Assembly: GCF_009765685.1 (NCBI RefSeq)
Contig: NZ_LMUY01000124.1
Location: 25,219-59,526 of the forward strand
Length of the DNA stretch: 34,308 nt
From: Acidisphaera sp. L21
GTDB lineage: Bacteria; Pseudomonadota; Alphaproteobacteria; Acetobacterales; Acetobacteraceae
Reading direction: 5' to 3'
Made by a program: the position numbers and the translations under genes. This document shows, piece by piece, positions 6,567 through 14,870 of the stretch. The notes beneath the pieces were generated by a model. It worked only from the letters and a program-made list of their open reading frames with translations, made no database searches and was not told where the DNA came from. Position 1 is the stretch's first letter, and each line of letters starts with the position of its first letter.

Positions 6567-7277
6567 ATGGACCACAGCGTCTTGTCCGCTCCACCTGCCA
6601 TCGATCGTATCATCATTGACGCCATTCTCGCCGGGCGCATCTCGGCTGGAACCCGACTTGGCGAACAGTCGCTTGCCACCTTGTTCGCGACCTCCCGTAC
6701 CTCAGTTCGGGAAGCACTGATCCGGCTGGAGGCACGCGGTATCGTCCACATCAGTCCCCGGCGTGGCTGGTTCGTCATCGAACCGTCCTGGGAAGAAGCG
6801 CAAGAGGCATTCCAAGCCCGATGCGCCATCGAAATGGACATTCTGCGGACTGTCGCGACTGTTCCATCTGCCACGATTGCCGCCCTGCGCGACCATATCC
6901 GTCAGGAGCGAGCGGCCATTGCCGGCGATGATGTAGGCCTGCGCAGTTACCTGCTGGGCGACTTCCATGTCTGCATGGTGGAGGCGCTGGGCAACCGGAT
7001 CCTCGCTGACATCCTCCGCGACCTCACCGCACGCACCGTGCTGATCTCGGCCTTGTATCAATCTACTCACGATGCGACGGAATCGTGCAACGAGCACCAG
7101 CAGATCGTGGACGACTTGGCGGCTGGCGATTTGGATCGCGCGGCCGCGCTGATGGTCGCACATATCGGCAACGTCGAGGCGGGGCTAACGAAGCGCATTG
7201 ACACCGACCCCTTGTTCGATCTGCGGCAGGCGCTGCGGATCGAGCCAACACGCGCGGGGACGAACCCGCCACGCTAA
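6567..7277 (+). CDS. GntR-family regulator with FCD domain
   Basis: A 236-residue transcription factor. The N-terminal winged helix-turn-helix is clear: ILAGRISAGTRLGEQSLA, then TSRTSVREALIRLEARGIV and RRGWFV. The C-terminal FCD domain holds the usual metal-coordinating His positions in LGDFHVCMVEAL, CNEHQQIVDDL and MVAHIGNVEA; it normally senses an organic acid. The frame is open back to GTG 6492, but ATG 6567 is preferred because the longer version would translate through the palindromic operator and adds 25 residues of non-family sequence. The stop is 26 bases before the DctA-type carrier, and the two likely form one unit whose inducer would be a C4-dicarboxylate or a related acid; the ligand is inferred from the neighbour. 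Confidence 0.88.
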   Translation: MDHSVLSAPPAIDRIIIDAILAGRISAGTRLGEQSLATLFATSRTSVREALIRLEARGIVHISPRRGWFVIEPSWEEAQEAFQARCAIEMDILRTVATVPSATIAALRDHIRQERAAIAGDDVGLRSYLLGDFHVCMVEALGNRILADILRDLTARTVLISALYQSTHDATESCNEHQQIVDDLAAGDLDRAAALMVAHIGNVEAGLTKRIDTDPLFDLRQALRIEPTRAGTNPPR

Positions 7278-7303
7278 ACCATTATCATTTGAAAGGTTCC
7301 GCA

Positions 7304-8647
7304 ATGACACCTGTTCTCACTACGCCCGTTTCCAAGCCATTATATCAGTCGCTTTTCGTGCAGGTCGTCTTCGCCCTTGTTCTTGGCATTATATTAGGGG
7401 CAGCCACGCCGGGCTTCGCGATCGGGCTGAAGTTTTTCTCCGACGCGTTCCTCAAGCTCATCTCGATGATCGTGGCGCCGATTGTGTTCTGCGTCGTCGT
7501 ACACGGTATCGCAGGTGCCGGCGACCTGAAGAAGGTTGGCCGGGTCGGCGGCAAGGCCCTTCTATATTTCGAGGTGATGACGACGGTGGCGCTCGCCGTC
7601 GGGCTCATCCTTGCCTACGTCATCCGGCCCGGCGTCGGCATGAACATCAATACCGCCACGCTGGATGGGCACGCCCTGTCGAGCTACGCCGATAACGCGC
7701 ACAAGCTGCAGGGTGGTGGTTTCGGCGGGTTCATCCTCAACATCATTCCCACGACGTCGTTCGATGCATTGGCCCGCAATGACGTGCTGCAGGTGCTGTT
7801 CTTCGCGATTATTTTCGGCACCAGCCTCGCATTGGTGGGCGAGCCGGCCAAGTCCGTGACGATCCTGGTCGACACGGTGGGCAAGGTGCTGTTTCGCGCT
7901 ATGGGGTTGATCGTCCGTCTCGCGCCGTTGGGCGTGCTGGGCGCCGTGGCCTACACCGTCGGGCAGTATGGCGTGCACTCGCTGGAACAGCTTGCCTCGC
8001 TGGTCGTGGTGTTCTGGGTATCGGTTGCCTTGTTCGTGGTGGTCGTGCTCGGCACCGTGATGAAGGTGGCGACGGGGCTCAACATTCTTCGCTTTCTCAA
8101 CTATTTCCGGGAGGAGTTGACCATCGTCTTGGCGACCGCGTCTTCGGACGCCGTTCTGCCGCAAATCATGCGCAAGTTGGAGCGCATGGGCATCAAGCCC
8201 TCGGTAGTGGGGCTTGTCGTGCCGACCGGGTATTCGTTCAACCTGGACGCGTTCTCGATTTACCTCACCCTGGCGACCGTGTTCATCGCGCAAGCCACCA
8301 ATACGCCGCTCTCATTCGGAGATTTGCTGCTGGTGCTGGGGATTTCCCTGGTTACGTCCAAGGGCGCGCATGGTGTGCCTGGATCCGCGATCGTGATCCT
8401 GGCGGCGACGTTGAACGCGGTGCCGGCGATTCCGGCGATCGGCCTCGTCCTCGTGTTATCGATCGACTGGTTTATCGGCATGGCCCGGGCGCTCGGAAAC
8501 TTGATCGGCAACTGCGTCGCCACTCTGGTGATCGGGGTATGGGAGCACGACGTCGACCTCGCGCTTGCCCAACAAGTGCTCGCGGGGGCCGTGGCCGTTG
8601 ACTTGACACAGGATGCCGGGCCGGTCGGTGCCACCGCTGCGGAGTAG
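7304..8647 (+). CDS. dctA: C4-dicarboxylate symporter, DctA family
   Basis: A 447-residue inner-membrane carrier of the DAACS family, which imports succinate, fumarate or malate with cations. ATG 7304 follows GAAAGG at 7291-7296. The sequence follows DctA throughout: SLFVQVVFALVLGIILG at the start, SMIVAPIVFCVVVHGIAG, the re-entrant loop TASSDAVLPQIMRKLERMG, GLVVPTGYSFNLDAFSIYLT, SKGAHGVPGSA and the final ARALGNLIGNCVATLVIGVWE. About eight membrane spans and two hairpins are expected. One oddity is the cation-site motif, normally NLDGT/NMDGT, which here is NLDAF (residues 313-317). A strong terminator follows. The substrate may not be a standard C4 acid given this change. Confidence 0.92.
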   Translation: MTPVLTTPVSKPLYQSLFVQVVFALVLGIILGAATPGFAIGLKFFSDAFLKLISMIVAPIVFCVVVHGIAGAGDLKKVGRVGGKALLYFEVMTTVALAVGLILAYVIRPGVGMNINTATLDGHALSSYADNAHKLQGGGFGGFILNIIPTTSFDALARNDVLQVLFFAIIFGTSLALVGEPAKSVTILVDTVGKVLFRAMGLIVRLAPLGVLGAVAYTVGQYGVHSLEQLASLVVVFWVSVALFVVVVLGTVMKVATGLNILRFLNYFREELTIVLATASSDAVLPQIMRKLERMGIKPSVVGLVVPTGYSFNLDAFSIYLTLATVFIAQATNTPLSFGDLLLVLGISLVTSKGAHGVPGSAIVILAATLNAVPAIPAIGLVLVLSIDWFIGMARALGNLIGNCVATLVIGVWEHDVDLALAQQVLAGAVAVDLTQDAGPVGATAAE

Positions 8648-8662
8648 AGTTTGGCTGTTACT

Positions 8663-8704
8663 GGCACGGGCGGACGTCCTTCTCCGCCCGTGCCGGGGTT
8701 TTTT
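8663..8704 (+). terminator. Rho-independent terminator after dctA
   Basis: A perfect 12-bp stem (GGCACGGGCGGA at 8663-8674 with TCCGCCCGTGCC at 8683-8694) with an eight-base loop is followed by GGGG and TTTTTT. It closes the gntR-dctA unit. Confidence 0.93.
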
Positions 8705-8733
8705 GGAGCCCTACAGCCGATTGAGAGGAAACG

Positions 8734-9636
8734 GTGGTCGGGGTCGCGCGTCCCGTCTGCATGACCCAAGATCCCAGAACCAGCGCACTCGCCAGCTTTC
8801 CGGACGAGCAGCATCAGCCTCGGCCTGGTCTTGAAGCGGACATGCGAACCAAGCCCGACCATGGCGAGGACAGTTATGTCGGCAAGGGGCTGTTGACCGG
8901 CCTGGCGGCGCTGATCACCGGTGGCGACAGCGGCATCGGCCGCGCCGTTGCCATCGCCTATGCGCGCGAAGGCGCGGATGTCGCGATTTCTTTCTTGCCG
9001 GACGAGCAGGTGGATGCGGCGGAAACGCAGCGTTGGGTGGAGAAGGCGGGGCGGCAGTGCCTTATGTTGCCGGGCGATATCCGCGACCCGGGATGGTGCC
9101 AGGCGTTGGTGGACAAAACGGTGGAGGCATTCGGCCGCCTTGACATCCTGGTCAACAACGCGGCTGCCCAAACCACGAATGAGGGTCTCGCCGACATTTC
9201 CGTCGCCAACGTCGAGGGCGCTTTCCGGGCGAATGTTTTCGCGCCGATTTGGCTGGTTCAAGCCGCCGCCAGACATATGAAACCCGGCGCGTCCATCATC
9301 AACACAACGAGTGTGCAGGCCAAGGTCGCAGGCAAAAGCATGATCGTCTATGCCGCCACCAAGGGCGCCATCGCGAGCCTGACCATAGGCTTGTCGAACC
9401 TACTCGCCCCTCAAGGTATCCGGGTGAACTGCGTCGCGCCTGGTCCGGTTTGGACGCCGATCCAGCCGATCGCGAAATCGCCGGACCAGATGGAGGAACT
9501 GGGGCAGAACACACCGCTTGGCCGCGCCGGTCAGCCGGGTGAATTGGCGGGCGCCTATGTCCTACTGGCAGCGCAGGAGGGGAGTTATATGTCGGGCGCG
9601 CTGATACCCGTCACCGGTGGCATGCCGATGCTGTGA
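8734..9636 (+). CDS. Short-chain dehydrogenase/reductase, YghA/YdaD-like
   Basis: A 300-residue NAD(P)-dependent oxidoreductase of the group that includes E. coli YghA and Bacillus general stress SDRs. The typical N-terminal extension with PGLEADMRTKPDHGEDSY precedes the Rossmann motif TGGDSGIG (residues 62-69). NNAA is at 141-144, the catalytic Ser near 193, and YAATK gives Tyr206 and Lys210; the C-terminal VTGGMPML is as in the family. GTG 8734 follows GAGAGGAA; ATG 8761 is an alternative but lacks a ribosome site. The gene stands alone between the dctA terminator and the convergent LysR gene. Family members reduce aldehydes or have stress roles, and the true substrate is not deducible. Confidence 0.9.
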   Translation: MVGVARPVCMTQDPRTSALASFPDEQHQPRPGLEADMRTKPDHGEDSYVGKGLLTGLAALITGGDSGIGRAVAIAYAREGADVAISFLPDEQVDAAETQRWVEKAGRQCLMLPGDIRDPGWCQALVDKTVEAFGRLDILVNNAAAQTTNEGLADISVANVEGAFRANVFAPIWLVQAAARHMKPGASIINTTSVQAKVAGKSMIVYAATKGAIASLTIGLSNLLAPQGIRVNCVAPGPVWTPIQPIAKSPDQMEELGQNTPLGRAGQPGELAGAYVLLAAQEGSYMSGALIPVTGGMPML

Positions 9637-9706
9637 CGGCTGCGTTGTTGTGAAGGCCAGACCCGCCGGACGACGGCCCGCCCTGCCAGATAGGGCAATA
9701 CAGCCG

Positions 9707-9737
9707 CATATCCATGGCGTGAGGCTCCATGGACATG
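9707..9737. terminator. Hairpin between convergent genes
   Basis: CATATCCATGG (9707-9717) pairs with CCATGGACATG (9727-9737) with one mismatch around a nine-base loop, between the SDR and the convergent LysR gene. No T-run follows, so a terminator role is only suggested by location. Confidence 0.4.
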
Positions 9738-9820
9738 TCGTGTTGTCAATTCGCACCCGCGTGATCGAAGCAGTCACCCCACCAGCCCGGCATCAATCGC
9801 GAACGGAAAGTGCCGCGCCG

Positions 9821-10714
9821 CTATTCGGCGGCGCGTGCCACGTCTTGATGCGTATCGGCCTTGACTGTCTGCAGAAACGCCGACAGTGCCGTTGAGACGT
9901 AGGATTGGGTGCGGCGCACAAAGACAGTGTCCGCTCTGCCCTCGTGGCCCGGCAGCGGAATGCAGGCGACGTCATATTTCGGCACGCAGCGCTCCAGCAA
10001 GGCACGAGGCAGCAGCGTCACCCCCATAGCGGCAGACACGCAGGCAAGGATCGCGTCGAAGGTGCCGTATTCCAGCACACGCACCACCGCCGCTCCCCGC
10101 CGGGTCAGCAACTCCTCCAGCCGTTGCCGGTAGGAACAGCCGCGACGGAGCACGAGGATGCGGACCTGCCTGGCGTTCGTCAGGAAATCGAGCCCGGTCG
10201 TGCCCGGCGCTGCGACCAGCACAAGCTCCTCTGTCAGCACTGGGTCTGCGATCAGGTGCGGATGGGCCACCGGACCGCACACGAAGGCGCCCTCCAGCTC
10301 CTGGCGCAGCACCTGTGCCAGGAGCTCGGCGGTCGTGCCAGTCCGCAGCGTGAGGTCGACCTTGGGGTATGCCATCGAGAATCGCGCCATCATCGGCCCC
10401 AGGCGCAGCGCGGCGGTGGTTTCCAGTGACCCCAGCACCATCGAACCCTGTGGGTCAGCTTCGTCGGTCACAGCTTGTCGCGCCTCTACCAACAGGGTGG
10501 TGACTTGCCGGGCGTAAGGGAGCAGCCGTTCGCCCGCCGGCGTCAGCACCACGCCTCTGGCATGCCGCTGGAACAGCGTGTGGCCGAGTTCGTCCTCCAG
10601 TTTGCGAATGCGGGTCGTGACGGCGGATTGCACGGTGTGCAGTGTTTCCGCGGCCCGCCCCATCGATAGGGTCTCCGCGACCTCGAGAAACACCTTTAGG
10701 TCCGCGCTCTGCAC
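9821..10714 (-). CDS. LysR-type transcriptional regulator
   Basis: A 297-residue LysR regulator. The N-terminal helix-turn-helix is clear in LKVFLEVAETLSMGRAAETL, HTVQSAVTTRIRKLEDELG and LFQRHARGVVLTPAGERLL; the rest is a periplasmic-binding-protein-like effector domain. GTG 10714 is chosen because GAGAGGGGG lies just upstream and the family match begins there; ATG 10771 would add 19 unrelated residues. It is divergent from the SdhA-like flavoprotein, and the intergenic region holds a T-N11-A inverted repeat, so it most likely controls that gene and the MFS gene behind it. LysR proteins near catabolic genes usually sense the substrate or an intermediate; which one cannot be told. Confidence 0.9.
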   Translation of the reverse strand: MQSADLKVFLEVAETLSMGRAAETLHTVQSAVTTRIRKLEDELGHTLFQRHARGVVLTPAGERLLPYARQVTTLLVEARQAVTDEADPQGSMVLGSLETTAALRLGPMMARFSMAYPKVDLTLRTGTTAELLAQVLRQELEGAFVCGPVAHPHLIADPVLTEELVLVAAPGTTGLDFLTNARQVRILVLRRGCSYRQRLEELLTRRGAAVVRVLEYGTFDAILACVSAAMGVTLLPRALLERCVPKYDVACIPLPGHEGRADTVFVRRTQSYVSTALSAFLQTVKADTHQDVARAAE

Positions 10715-10776
10715 ACCGTGCCCCCTCTCCCAGTCTGGGCATAGTATGGGAACGGGCCGCGCTGGCGGCAATCACT

Positions 10777-10793
10777 CATCTCTGTGGGAGATG
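10777..10793. promoter_or_regulatory. LysR box (T-N11-A) in the divergent promoter
   Basis: CATCTC-TGTGG-GAGATG is a perfect six-base inverted repeat with a five-base spacer, containing ATCTC-N5-GAGAT, which obeys the T-N11-A rule. It lies between the LysR start and the flavoprotein start, where an activation site is expected. Confidence 0.72.
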
Positions 10794-10870
10794 TCTGCGA
10801 TCTCCAGCCATCGCGCGCGGCATCGTTGCCTGCGGTCTAGGTCTGGGGCCTGAAAGAGCGGAGCCTGAAA

Positions 10871-12664
10871 ATGCCCCAGTCCTACGCCATGATCGATCAT
10901 ACTTACGATGTCGTCGTGGTTGGTGCCGGCGGCGCAGGCATGCGTGCTGCGCTCGGCATGGCCGCAGCCGGGTTACGCACCGCCTGCGTCACGAAGGTGT
11001 TTCCGACGCGCAGCCACACCGTGGCGGCCCAGGGCGGGATGGCCGCGGCGCTCAACAACATGGGCGACGGCGACGATTGGCGCTTCCACATGTATGACAC
11101 GGTGAAGGGGTCCGACTGGCTGGGCGACCAAGACGCCATCGAATACATGTGCCGCGAGGCGGCTTCGGCCGTGCTGGAGCTGGAGCAGTTCGGCGTGCCG
11201 TTCTCCCGCACCGACGCAGGCCGGATCTATCAGCGTCCATTCGGCGGCCAGACCCTGGACTATGGCAAACGGATGGCGCACCGCACCTGCGCTGCGGCAG
11301 ACCGCACGGGCCACGCCATCCTCCACGCGCTTTACCAACAGTGCCTGCGCCATGGCACCGAGTTCTTCGTCGAGTATTTTGCGCTCGATCTGCTGATGGA
11401 CGAGGACGGCGCCTGCCGGGGCATGCTCGCCTGGAACATGGAGGACGGCACGCTGCATCGCTTCCGGGCGCACCGCACCGTGCTGGCGACGGGTGGCTAC
11501 GGCCGGGTGTATGCGTCCTGCACCGCCGCCCACACCTGCACCGGGGATGGCAACGCGATGGCGCTGCGCGTCGGGCTGCCGCTTGCGGACATGGAATTCA
11601 CGCAATTCCATCCAACCGGCATCTATGGCTCAGGCTGCCTGATCACCGAGGGATCGCGCGGGGAGGGTGGCTACCTGACGAACAGCGCCGGCGAACGGTT
11701 CATGGAGCGTTACGCCCCGACAGCGAAGGACTTGGCCGGGCGGGACGTCGTCTGCCGCTCCATGACGGTGGAAATCCACGAGGGCCGGGGCTGCGGGCCG
11801 TTACAGGACCACATCCTGCTGCATTTGGAGCATTTGGGCGCCGATCTACTGGCCGAGCGGCTGCCCGGGATCTCCGAGACCGCCCGGATCTTCGCCGGGG
11901 TGGACGTGACGCGCGCCCCGATCCCGGTCATCCCCACCGTGCACTACAACATGGGCGGTGTGCCGACCAACATCCATGGCGAGGTGGTCACCCTGCGCGA
12001 CGGCGATCCGGAGGCGGTGGTGCCGGGGCTGATGGCGATCGGCGAGGCCGCCTGTGTCTCGGTGCACGGCGCCAATCGGCTGGGGTCGAACTCGCTGCTG
12101 GACATCGTGGTGTTCGGACGCGCCGCCTCGTTGCGGGCGGCGGCGACGGTGCGGCCGGATGAACGCCAGCCACCGCCGCCGGCTGCCGCGACCGAGCAGG
12201 CGGTGGCCCGGCTGGATCGGGTGCGCTGGTCGGCGGGCGGCGCGGCGGTTGGTGGAATCCGCACGACGATGCAGCGGGTCATGCAGCGCCATTGCGCCGT
12301 GTTTCGCGACGGGCCGACGCTGGAGGCCGGATGGACCGGGTTGGATGGCGTGTCCCGCACGATGCGCGACCAGTTGGGCCTGACGGATCGCTCGATGGCG
12401 TTCAACAGCGACCTGGTTGAGGCGCTGGAACTGGACAACATGCTGGCGCAAGCGCGGGTGAGCCTCGGCTCCGCGATCGCCCGCACGGAAAGCCGCGGCG
12501 CGCATGCCCGGGAGGACCACCCGAAGCGCGATGACGAGCACTGGCTGAAGCATTCGCTAGCCTTCCTGTCCGGCGACACGGTGCGGATGGAATATCGACC
12601 GGTTCACCTGCACACCTTGTCCGACGAGGTTGCGTCCATTCCGCCGAAGGAGCGCGTTTACTGA
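10871..12664 (+). CDS. SdhA-like FAD flavoprotein without partner subunits
   Basis: A 597-residue protein collinear with the succinate dehydrogenase/fumarate reductase flavoprotein subunit. Seen: the FAD motif GAGGAG (18-23), [12 protein letters not shown] with His49 at the position that covalently holds [34 protein letters not shown] with the catalytic Arg region, HYNMGG, and the C-terminal [11 protein letters not shown] and [12 protein letters not shown]. Full length and all hallmark residues suggest an active dicarboxylate oxidase. The iron-sulfur and membrane subunits (SdhB, C, D) are absent from the window, so it either borrows chromosomal partners or acts as a soluble enzyme on a related acid. 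The next gene starts in the stop codon (TGATG overlap). Control by the divergent LysR protein is likely. Confidence 0.88.
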   Translation: MPQSYAMIDHTYDVVVVGAGGAGMRAALGMAAAGLRTACVTKVFPTRSHTVAAQGGMAAALNNMGDGDDWRFHMYDTVKGSDWLGDQDAIEYMCREAASAVLELEQFGVPFSRTDAGRIYQRPFGGQTLDYGKRMAHRTCAAADRTGHAILHALYQQCLRHGTEFFVEYFALDLLMDEDGACRGMLAWNMEDGTLHRFRAHRTVLATGGYGRVYASCTAAHTCTGDGNAMALRVGLPLADMEFTQFHPTGIYGSGCLITEGSRGEGGYLTNSAGERFMERYAPTAKDLAGRDVVCRSMTVEIHEGRGCGPLQDHILLHLEHLGADLLAERLPGISETARIFAGVDVTRAPIPVIPTVHYNMGGVPTNIHGEVVTLRDGDPEAVVPGLMAIGEAACVSVHGANRLGSNSLLDIVVFGRAASLRAAATVRPDERQPPPPAAATEQAVARLDRVRWSAGGAAVGGIRTTMQRVMQRHCAVFRDGPTLEAGWTGLDGVSRTMRDQLGLTDRSMAFNSDLVEALELDNMLAQARVSLGSAIARTESRGAHAREDHPKRDDEHWLKHSLAFLSGDTVRMEYRPVHLHTLSDEVASIPPKERVY

Positions 12665-13881
12665 TGAGCCACTCTGGTTCGGCACGGCAAACAGGCGGTG
12701 ACCTCGCGACATGGCGGCTCACGGTCTCCGGGCTGTGCGCAAGCCTGATCGGCATCGGCCTGGCGCGGTTTGCCTACACCCCGCTACTGCCCGCCATCGT
12801 GGGGGCCGGGTGGTTCGGCGGCGCGACCGCGGCCTATCTGGGGGCGGCCAACCTTGCCGGCTACCTGGCGGGTGCGCTGCTGGCGGGACCATTGGCGGCC
12901 AGGCTCGGCGCCCGCGGCGTTCTGCGCGGCGGCATGCTCGCAGCGTCCGTCGCCTTCTTCGCCTGCGGGTGGCCGGTGGATTTCGCCTGGTTCTTCGCCT
13001 GGCGCTTTCTCTCCGGTATGGCCGGCGGGGCGGTAATGGTGCTGGCCGCGCCAACCGTGCTGCCCCATGTGGCGCCATCCCGCCGCGGGTTGGTGAGCGG
13101 AACGATCTTCATGGGCGTTGGCCTGGGTGTTGCGGCATCCGGCACGCTTGTGCCGCTACTGCTGCGTCAGGGCCTGCAACAGACCTGGTTCGGGCTTGGC
13201 GTGCTGGCGTTGGTGCTGACACTGGTCGCCTGGGGCGGTTGGCCGCGACCGGCGCCAGCGACGGCGGCTCCCGGTCGTTCGGTGCGGCACCGCATTCCGC
13301 GCCGCGCCCTGTGGAGCGTCACCATCCAGTATGGGCTGAATGCCTTTGGCCTGGTGCCGCACATGATTTTCCTGGTGGATTATGTCGCCCGTGGTCTTGG
13401 CCAGGGCGTCACCGTCGGCGCCGAATATTGGGTCATCTTTGGGCTGGGCGCAGTGGTCGGCCCGCTTGTCACGGGCCATGTCGCGGACCGGATCGGCTTC
13501 GTGCCGACGCTGCGGCTGGCCTACCTGGTCGAAGCGGCGGCGGTCGCGCTGCCTTTGATGGGGTATGGTGCCACGGGGCTCATCGTCTCGTCCTTCGTGG
13601 TGGGGGCGTTCACGCCGGGCATCGTGCCGCTGATGCTTGGCCGCATTCATGAAATCATGCAGCACCATCCGGCCCTGCAGAAGCGAGCCTGGGGCATGGC
13701 GACGATTAGTTTCGCCATCATGCAGGCGACGGGTGCGTATGGCATGTCGTTCCTGTTCGTGCGGTCCGGCGGCGATTATGGACTTCTATTTACCCTGGGG
13801 GCCGGCGCGATGCTGGTGGCGTTGATGGTCGAACTCTCCGTCTCCGCCGTGTTCGGCCGTCGGAGCGAGGATAACTTGTAG
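12664..13881 (+). CDS. MFS transporter of the YbfB/YjiJ family
   Basis: A 405-residue, strongly hydrophobic protein with about twelve spans and the family signature GIGLARFAYTPLLPA near residues 30-45. Family members are MFS proteins of unclear substrate. ATG 12664 overlaps the flavoprotein stop codon by one base, indicating translational coupling, so the carrier probably moves the substrate or product of the flavoprotein. The charged loop with PRPAPATAAPGRSVRHRIPR separates the two six-span halves. The reading frame ends in TTG TAG right where a decayed minus-strand region begins, but the C-terminus (VSAVFGRRSEDNL) looks natural. Membrane location in the inner membrane follows from the family. 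Confidence 0.85.
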   Translation: MSHSGSARQTGGDLATWRLTVSGLCASLIGIGLARFAYTPLLPAIVGAGWFGGATAAYLGAANLAGYLAGALLAGPLAARLGARGVLRGGMLAASVAFFACGWPVDFAWFFAWRFLSGMAGGAVMVLAAPTVLPHVAPSRRGLVSGTIFMGVGLGVAASGTLVPLLLRQGLQQTWFGLGVLALVLTLVAWGGWPRPAPATAAPGRSVRHRIPRRALWSVTIQYGLNAFGLVPHMIFLVDYVARGLGQGVTVGAEYWVIFGLGAVVGPLVTGHVADRIGFVPTLRLAYLVEAAAVALPLMGYGATGLIVSSFVVGAFTPGIVPLMLGRIHEIMQHHPALQKRAWGMATISFAIMQATGAYGMSFLFVRSGGDYGLLFTLGAGAMLVALMVELSVSAVFGRRSEDNL

Positions 13882-13883
13882 CC

Positions 13884-14404
13884 CAAGCTTCGCCGGCTCG
13901 TTCTCCCCGCTGAGGATCGCTGCGCGGTCGTTCAACGCGGACGTGATGGCCGCAACCTGGCGTTTGATCTCGTCGGCATGTTCCACCAACCATACCGGGG
14001 ACTGATCCCGCACGGTCTGGCGCAGCAGATTGGCGTGTCCGGCCAGCGACATATCAATTCGCAGAGGCTTCACCAGCGTGTCGGCCTCCTGCCGATGGCG
14101 CTGGGCGATCCGGTCGGTTTCGGGCACTGGCTGAGACCGAATGCGGCCAGCGACCCCAATGATGTCGCCCACCAAAGACTCCAGAATCCGGGCTTGTTTC
14201 AACGCCGCCGGGTCGGGCCGAGGGTTCGCCCGCCATCCGGGCCTCGCCAAGAATGGCGGCCACACCGTGCCTGACGAGCAAGTCGTCTGCCCTGAGCTAG
14301 TTTTCCGTCCGGTAGAAGTTGTAGCCCCAACCATCGAATAAATTGACAGCCGTTTGGCCTATAGGATCGAGGTCGTAGAACTTGGGCGGCTCAGGTTCAT
14401 TCAC
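13884..14404 (-). pseudogene. Broken unrecognised gene next to the MFS gene
   Basis: The frame starts at GTG 14404, overlapping the preceding stop by four bases (GTGA), and encodes VNEPEPPKFYDLDPIGQT and NLFDGWGYNFYRTEN before a TAG at 14297-14299. Read through the stop, the same frame continues LRADDLLVRHGVAAILGEAR, and after a shift near 14200 a further frame reads ALKQARILESLVGDIIGVAG, RIAQRHRQEADTLVKPLRID and HADEIKRQVAAITSALNDRA. These pieces look like one protein of roughly 170 residues, helical and hydrophilic in its second half, split by a stop and a frameshift. The 3' part runs into the end of the MFS gene. No family is recognised. Confidence 0.5.
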
Positions 14405-14568
14405 TTGAGCGGCTCTAATCCGGTATTGGCGTTCATCGGAATGGTCCCGATCGTTTGGCCGCCGATGTTGAATGGCTGACCGACCGCCGCGTTGGGCGCG
14501 GACACCAATCCGTTGTCGGCCATGCGTTCGTCCTTCGGCAAAACGAGTATCTTCAGGTTGTTCAGCAT
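14401..14568 (-). CDS. Small unrecognised protein, 55 residues
   Basis: ATG 14568 overlaps the upstream stop by seven bases and its own stop overlaps the next start (GTGA), so three tiny frames are coupled in series. It encodes MLNNLKILVLPKDERMADNG, then AAVGQPFNIGGQTIGTIPMN, a soluble, protein-like sequence with no cysteine or membrane segment. It could be a real small protein or a piece of a gene broken by shifts; the overlaps fit the first idea and the disrupted neighbour the second. No family recognised. Confidence 0.42.
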   Translation of the reverse strand: MLNNLKILVLPKDERMADNGLVSAPNAAVGQPFNIGGQTIGTIPMNANTGLEPLK

Positions 14569-14774
14569 GTGGTTCCGCTATCCCAGGTGAGGGCGTTCGA
14601 GGCGTCGCGCACGTTGCCGGCCAAAGGCGGCGGTGGCAGCGTGTTGTCCGCACTCTGCCGGACCGAATACGCGGCTTGCCCGACCAAGACCGTGCCCGTC
14701 GCCCGGGGCACGGGCGCCAACGACCTGAACGACGTGGCGGCGAAGCTCGCTGCGGCCACGGATAGGCCATTCAC
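14562..14774 (-). CDS. Small unrecognised protein, 70 residues
   Basis: A frame from GTG 14774 with a weak ribosome site. The product begins MNGLSVAAASFAATSFRSLA, continues with VGQAAYSVRQSADNTLPPPP and ends in SNALTWDSGTTC. It overlaps the next frame by seven bases. The plus strand over the same bases is also open but gives a less protein-like product. Possibly the first of three coupled small genes, or the 5' part of a decayed one. No family recognised. Confidence 0.38.
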   Translation of the reverse strand: MNGLSVAAASFAATSFRSLAPVPRATGTVLVGQAAYSVRQSADNTLPPPPLAGNVRDASNALTWDSGTTC

Positions 14775-14870
14775 GCTGGGAGAATTGCACTACTATGCTT
14801 GACCCGGCGTGAAACGGCACAGAGACCTGTCACGCCGCCCCCCTCTGCAATGCTGTTGCGAAGGATTTCC

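Noticed and set aside
11149-12162. 337-codon frame inside the SdhA-like gene
   Set aside because: Same-strand alternative frame of a gene with complete family motifs; composition is Arg/Gly/Ala-biased and no homology was recognised.
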